From: Nocardiopsis sp. ATB16-24
GTDB taxonomy: Bacteria > Actinomycetota > Actinomycetes > Streptosporangiales > Streptosporangiaceae
NCBI RefSeq assembly: GCF_030271535.1
Contig: NZ_JASCXJ010000002.1
Location: 310,001 to 374,000 of the forward strand
Direction of reading: 5' to 3'
Length of the DNA stretch: 64,000 nt
Positions within the stretch are counted from its first letter, which is position 1. Each line of letters begins with the position of its first letter. The notes beneath the pieces were generated by a model, which was not told where the DNA came from, searched no databases, and worked only from the letters and a program-made list of their open reading frames with translations. Of this stretch, positions 62,782 through 64,000 are shown one piece after another. The position numbers and the translations under genes were made by a program.

Positions 62782-63066
62782 TCAGCCGCCCGCGACCGAC
62801 GGGAGCACCCGCACGTCCGCGCCCTCGTGGAGCGGTGCCGCCAGCCCTCCGGCCGTACGACACTCGTCCTCGTCCACGAACACGTTGACGTAGCGGCGCA
62901 GGCGTCCCTGTTCGTCCCGGATGCGCCGGTCCACACCCGGATACCGGGCGACGAGCGCGTCCAGCACCTCGCCCAGGGTGGTGCCCTCCTCCACCTCCAA
63001 CGGGACGTGGGCGGCGCCGTCGGTGTCGGCCCGCAGCAGCCCCGGCAGATGTACCGTCACCCGCAT
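62782..63066 (-). CDS. MoaD/ThiS-like ubiquitin-fold protein
   Basis: A 94-residue beta-grasp protein: MRVTVHLPGLLRADTDGAAH, VEEGTTLGEVLDALVARYPG, RRYVNVFVDEDECR and the C-terminal LPSVAGG. The terminal Gly-Gly is needed for thiocarboxylate formation in MoaD and ThiS. It starts one base after the stop of the BNR-repeat gene upstream, so the two are co-transcribed. No moaE or moeB is near; the sulfur acceptor pathway is unknown. Confidence 0.9.
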   Translation of the reverse strand: MRVTVHLPGLLRADTDGAAHVPLEVEEGTTLGEVLDALVARYPGVDRRIRDEQGRLRRYVNVFVDEDECRTAGGLAAPLHEGADVRVLPSVAGG

Positions 63067-63067
63067 C

Positions 63068-64000
63068 TCACACCTCCGCCGCGCGTACGCACAGGACGTC
63101 GGGCAGGTGTGCCACCACCTGGTGCCAGTTCTCACCGTCGTCGGTGGTGGCGTAGACGTCGCCGGTACGGGTCCCGAAGTAGAACCCGGGCACGTCCGCG
63201 CCGTCGGTGCAGGCCCCGTCGCGGAGCACGATCCCGAAGTAGGGGTCCTCGGGGAGTCCGCGCGTGACCGCCCGCCAACCGCCGCCCCCGTCGTCGGTCC
63301 GGTACACCCCCAACCGGTCGTTCGGCGGCAGGTGCACCTCCTGACTGACCACGGGGAAGTTGAACGCGCCGCCGGGGCGGTGCGGGTGGGCCACCACCGC
63401 GAAGCCGAAGTCGGTGGGCAGCCCCTGCTCCACTGCGGTCCAGCCCCTGCCGGCGGGGTCCTCGCTGCGATACACCCCGTGGTGGTTCTGCGCGTAGAGC
63501 ACGCCGTCGGGGCCGGCGGACACCTTGTGCACGCACTGTCCGTACTCGGGCTCCTCCTCGGGAAGGAACACCGCCGATATCCCCCGGTTGGTCGCGGTCC
63601 AGCTCGCGCCGTCGTCGCGGGTCTGGTAGACGCCACCGGTGGACATGGCGACCGTCATGGCGCCGGGCACGCGTTCACCGGCTCCCAGGATCCCCGGCAG
63701 GATCGTGTGGATCGCGCCGCCCCCGGCCCCGGGGAACCAGTCGGCGCGGTGCGGGTGGTCCCACAGGGCGCGCACGAGCGTGAAGCTCCCGCCCCCGTCA
63801 GAGGAACGGAACAGGGCGTGCGGTTCGACGCCCGCGTACACGGTGTGGGGATCGTCGCCGAAGGCGAACTGCCACACGCGGGTGAGCGAGGCGTCGGTGT
63901 CCGCGGGGAAGGCGATGGGCGCTGTTTCGGGCTCGTGCCAGGTCCGGCCGTGGTCGTCGCTGTACCGGACGCTGGGGCCGAAGTGCGAGTTCTCCACCCC
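63068..64000 (-). CDS. BNR/sialidase-like beta-propeller protein, cut by the right edge
   Basis: At least 311 residues in an open frame that runs off the window. Several Asp-box-type repeats are visible: RYSDDHGRTWHE, LFRSSDGGGSFTLV, YQTRDDGASWTATN, YRTDDGGGGWRAV and YATTDDGENWHQV. These mark a beta-propeller of the sialidase/BNR class, but catalytic residues of sialidases are not seen. It is coupled to the MoaD-like gene downstream. The N-terminus and possible signal peptide are outside the window. Confidence 0.85.
   Translation of the reverse strand, partial: GVENSHFGPSVRYSDDHGRTWHEPETAPIAFPADTDASLTRVWQFAFGDDPHTVYAGVEPHALFRSSDGGGSFTLVRALWDHPHRADWFPGAGGGAIHTILPGILGAGERVPGAMTVAMSTGGVYQTRDDGASWTATNRGISAVFLPEEEPEYGQCVHKVSAGPDGVLYAQNHHGVYRSEDPAGRGWTAVEQGLPTDFGFAVVAHPHRPGGAFNFPVVSQEVHLPPNDRLGVYRTDDGGGGWRAVTRGLPEDPYFGIVLRDGACTDGADVPGFYFGTRTGDVYATTDDGENWHQVVAHLPDVLCVRAAEV

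Overview
The window comes from a high-GC actinomycete, most likely Nocardiopsis or a close relative. The evidence is GC-rich third codon positions, frequent GTG and TTG starts, DUF397/XRE/ATPase regulatory sets, a PknG-GlnX-GlnH locus, a CYP157-like P450 and type I-E CRISPR repeats. All identifications come from reading translated proteins and motifs; no database search was run.

Bases 1 to about 7.4 kb look like the end of an integrated element. They hold two DUF397 proteins with an XRE/DUF5753 regulator and a divergent anti-sigma-type ATPase, a small secreted or membrane protein, a replication-relaxation protein, a 1 kb hairpin-rich noncoding stretch (candidate origin), an excisionase and a tyrosine integrase ending just before an intact tRNA-Lys. 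From 7.7 to 13.4 kb lies a cargo-like block, partly AT-richer than the rest: an NLR-like NACHT-LRR protein, an XRE-ImmA/IrrE protein and an unknown partner. It ends at an inverted half copy of tRNA-Lys with a duplicated tRNA promoter (13.9-14.0 kb).

From 14.2 to 21.5 kb the content is ordinary chromosome: SpoIIE-type phosphatase, F420-class oxidoreductase, TetR, PspC, MFS transporter, metalloprotease, metallophosphoesterase, then tRNA-Glu, tRNA-Asp and tRNA-Phe. Next to tRNA-Phe sits a decayed actinomycete integrative and conjugative element (AICE), 21.6-24.4 kb. It holds an integrase whose N-terminus reads like an AICE replication initiator, a frameshifted FtsK/Tra pseudogene and a degenerate ATPase gene.

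From 24.7 to 43.6 kb are mostly housekeeping and stress genes: flavin monooxygenase, PP2C, hydrolase, S4 protein, a second tRNA-Asp, an AviRa-like rRNA methyltransferase, a lone NarJ, an alanine symporter, a CsoR-type operator with copZ-copA, a P450 lacking ExxR, a receptor Ser/Thr kinase, glutaminase and an NmrA-like reductase. Two type I-E CRISPR arrays (43.9 and 46.4 kb) share a duplicated leader and flank a gntR-purC operon. Remnants of the acyl-CoA dehydrogenase 3' end lie beside the leaders. No cas gene is in the window.

The right part holds acyl-CoA dehydrogenase with a divergent TetR, prfC, gltA behind a long regulatory region, and a six-gene operon (54.1-62.3 kb): coiled-coil protein, PknG kinase, PP2C phosphatase, FHA protein, GlnX-like membrane sensor and GlnH-like lipoprotein. 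By analogy with mycobacteria this should sense extracellular acidic amino acids and signal to central metabolism; the dedicated phosphatase and the zinc ribbons shared by its cytosolic members are unusual. The window ends in a MoaD-like protein and a truncated BNR-repeat protein.
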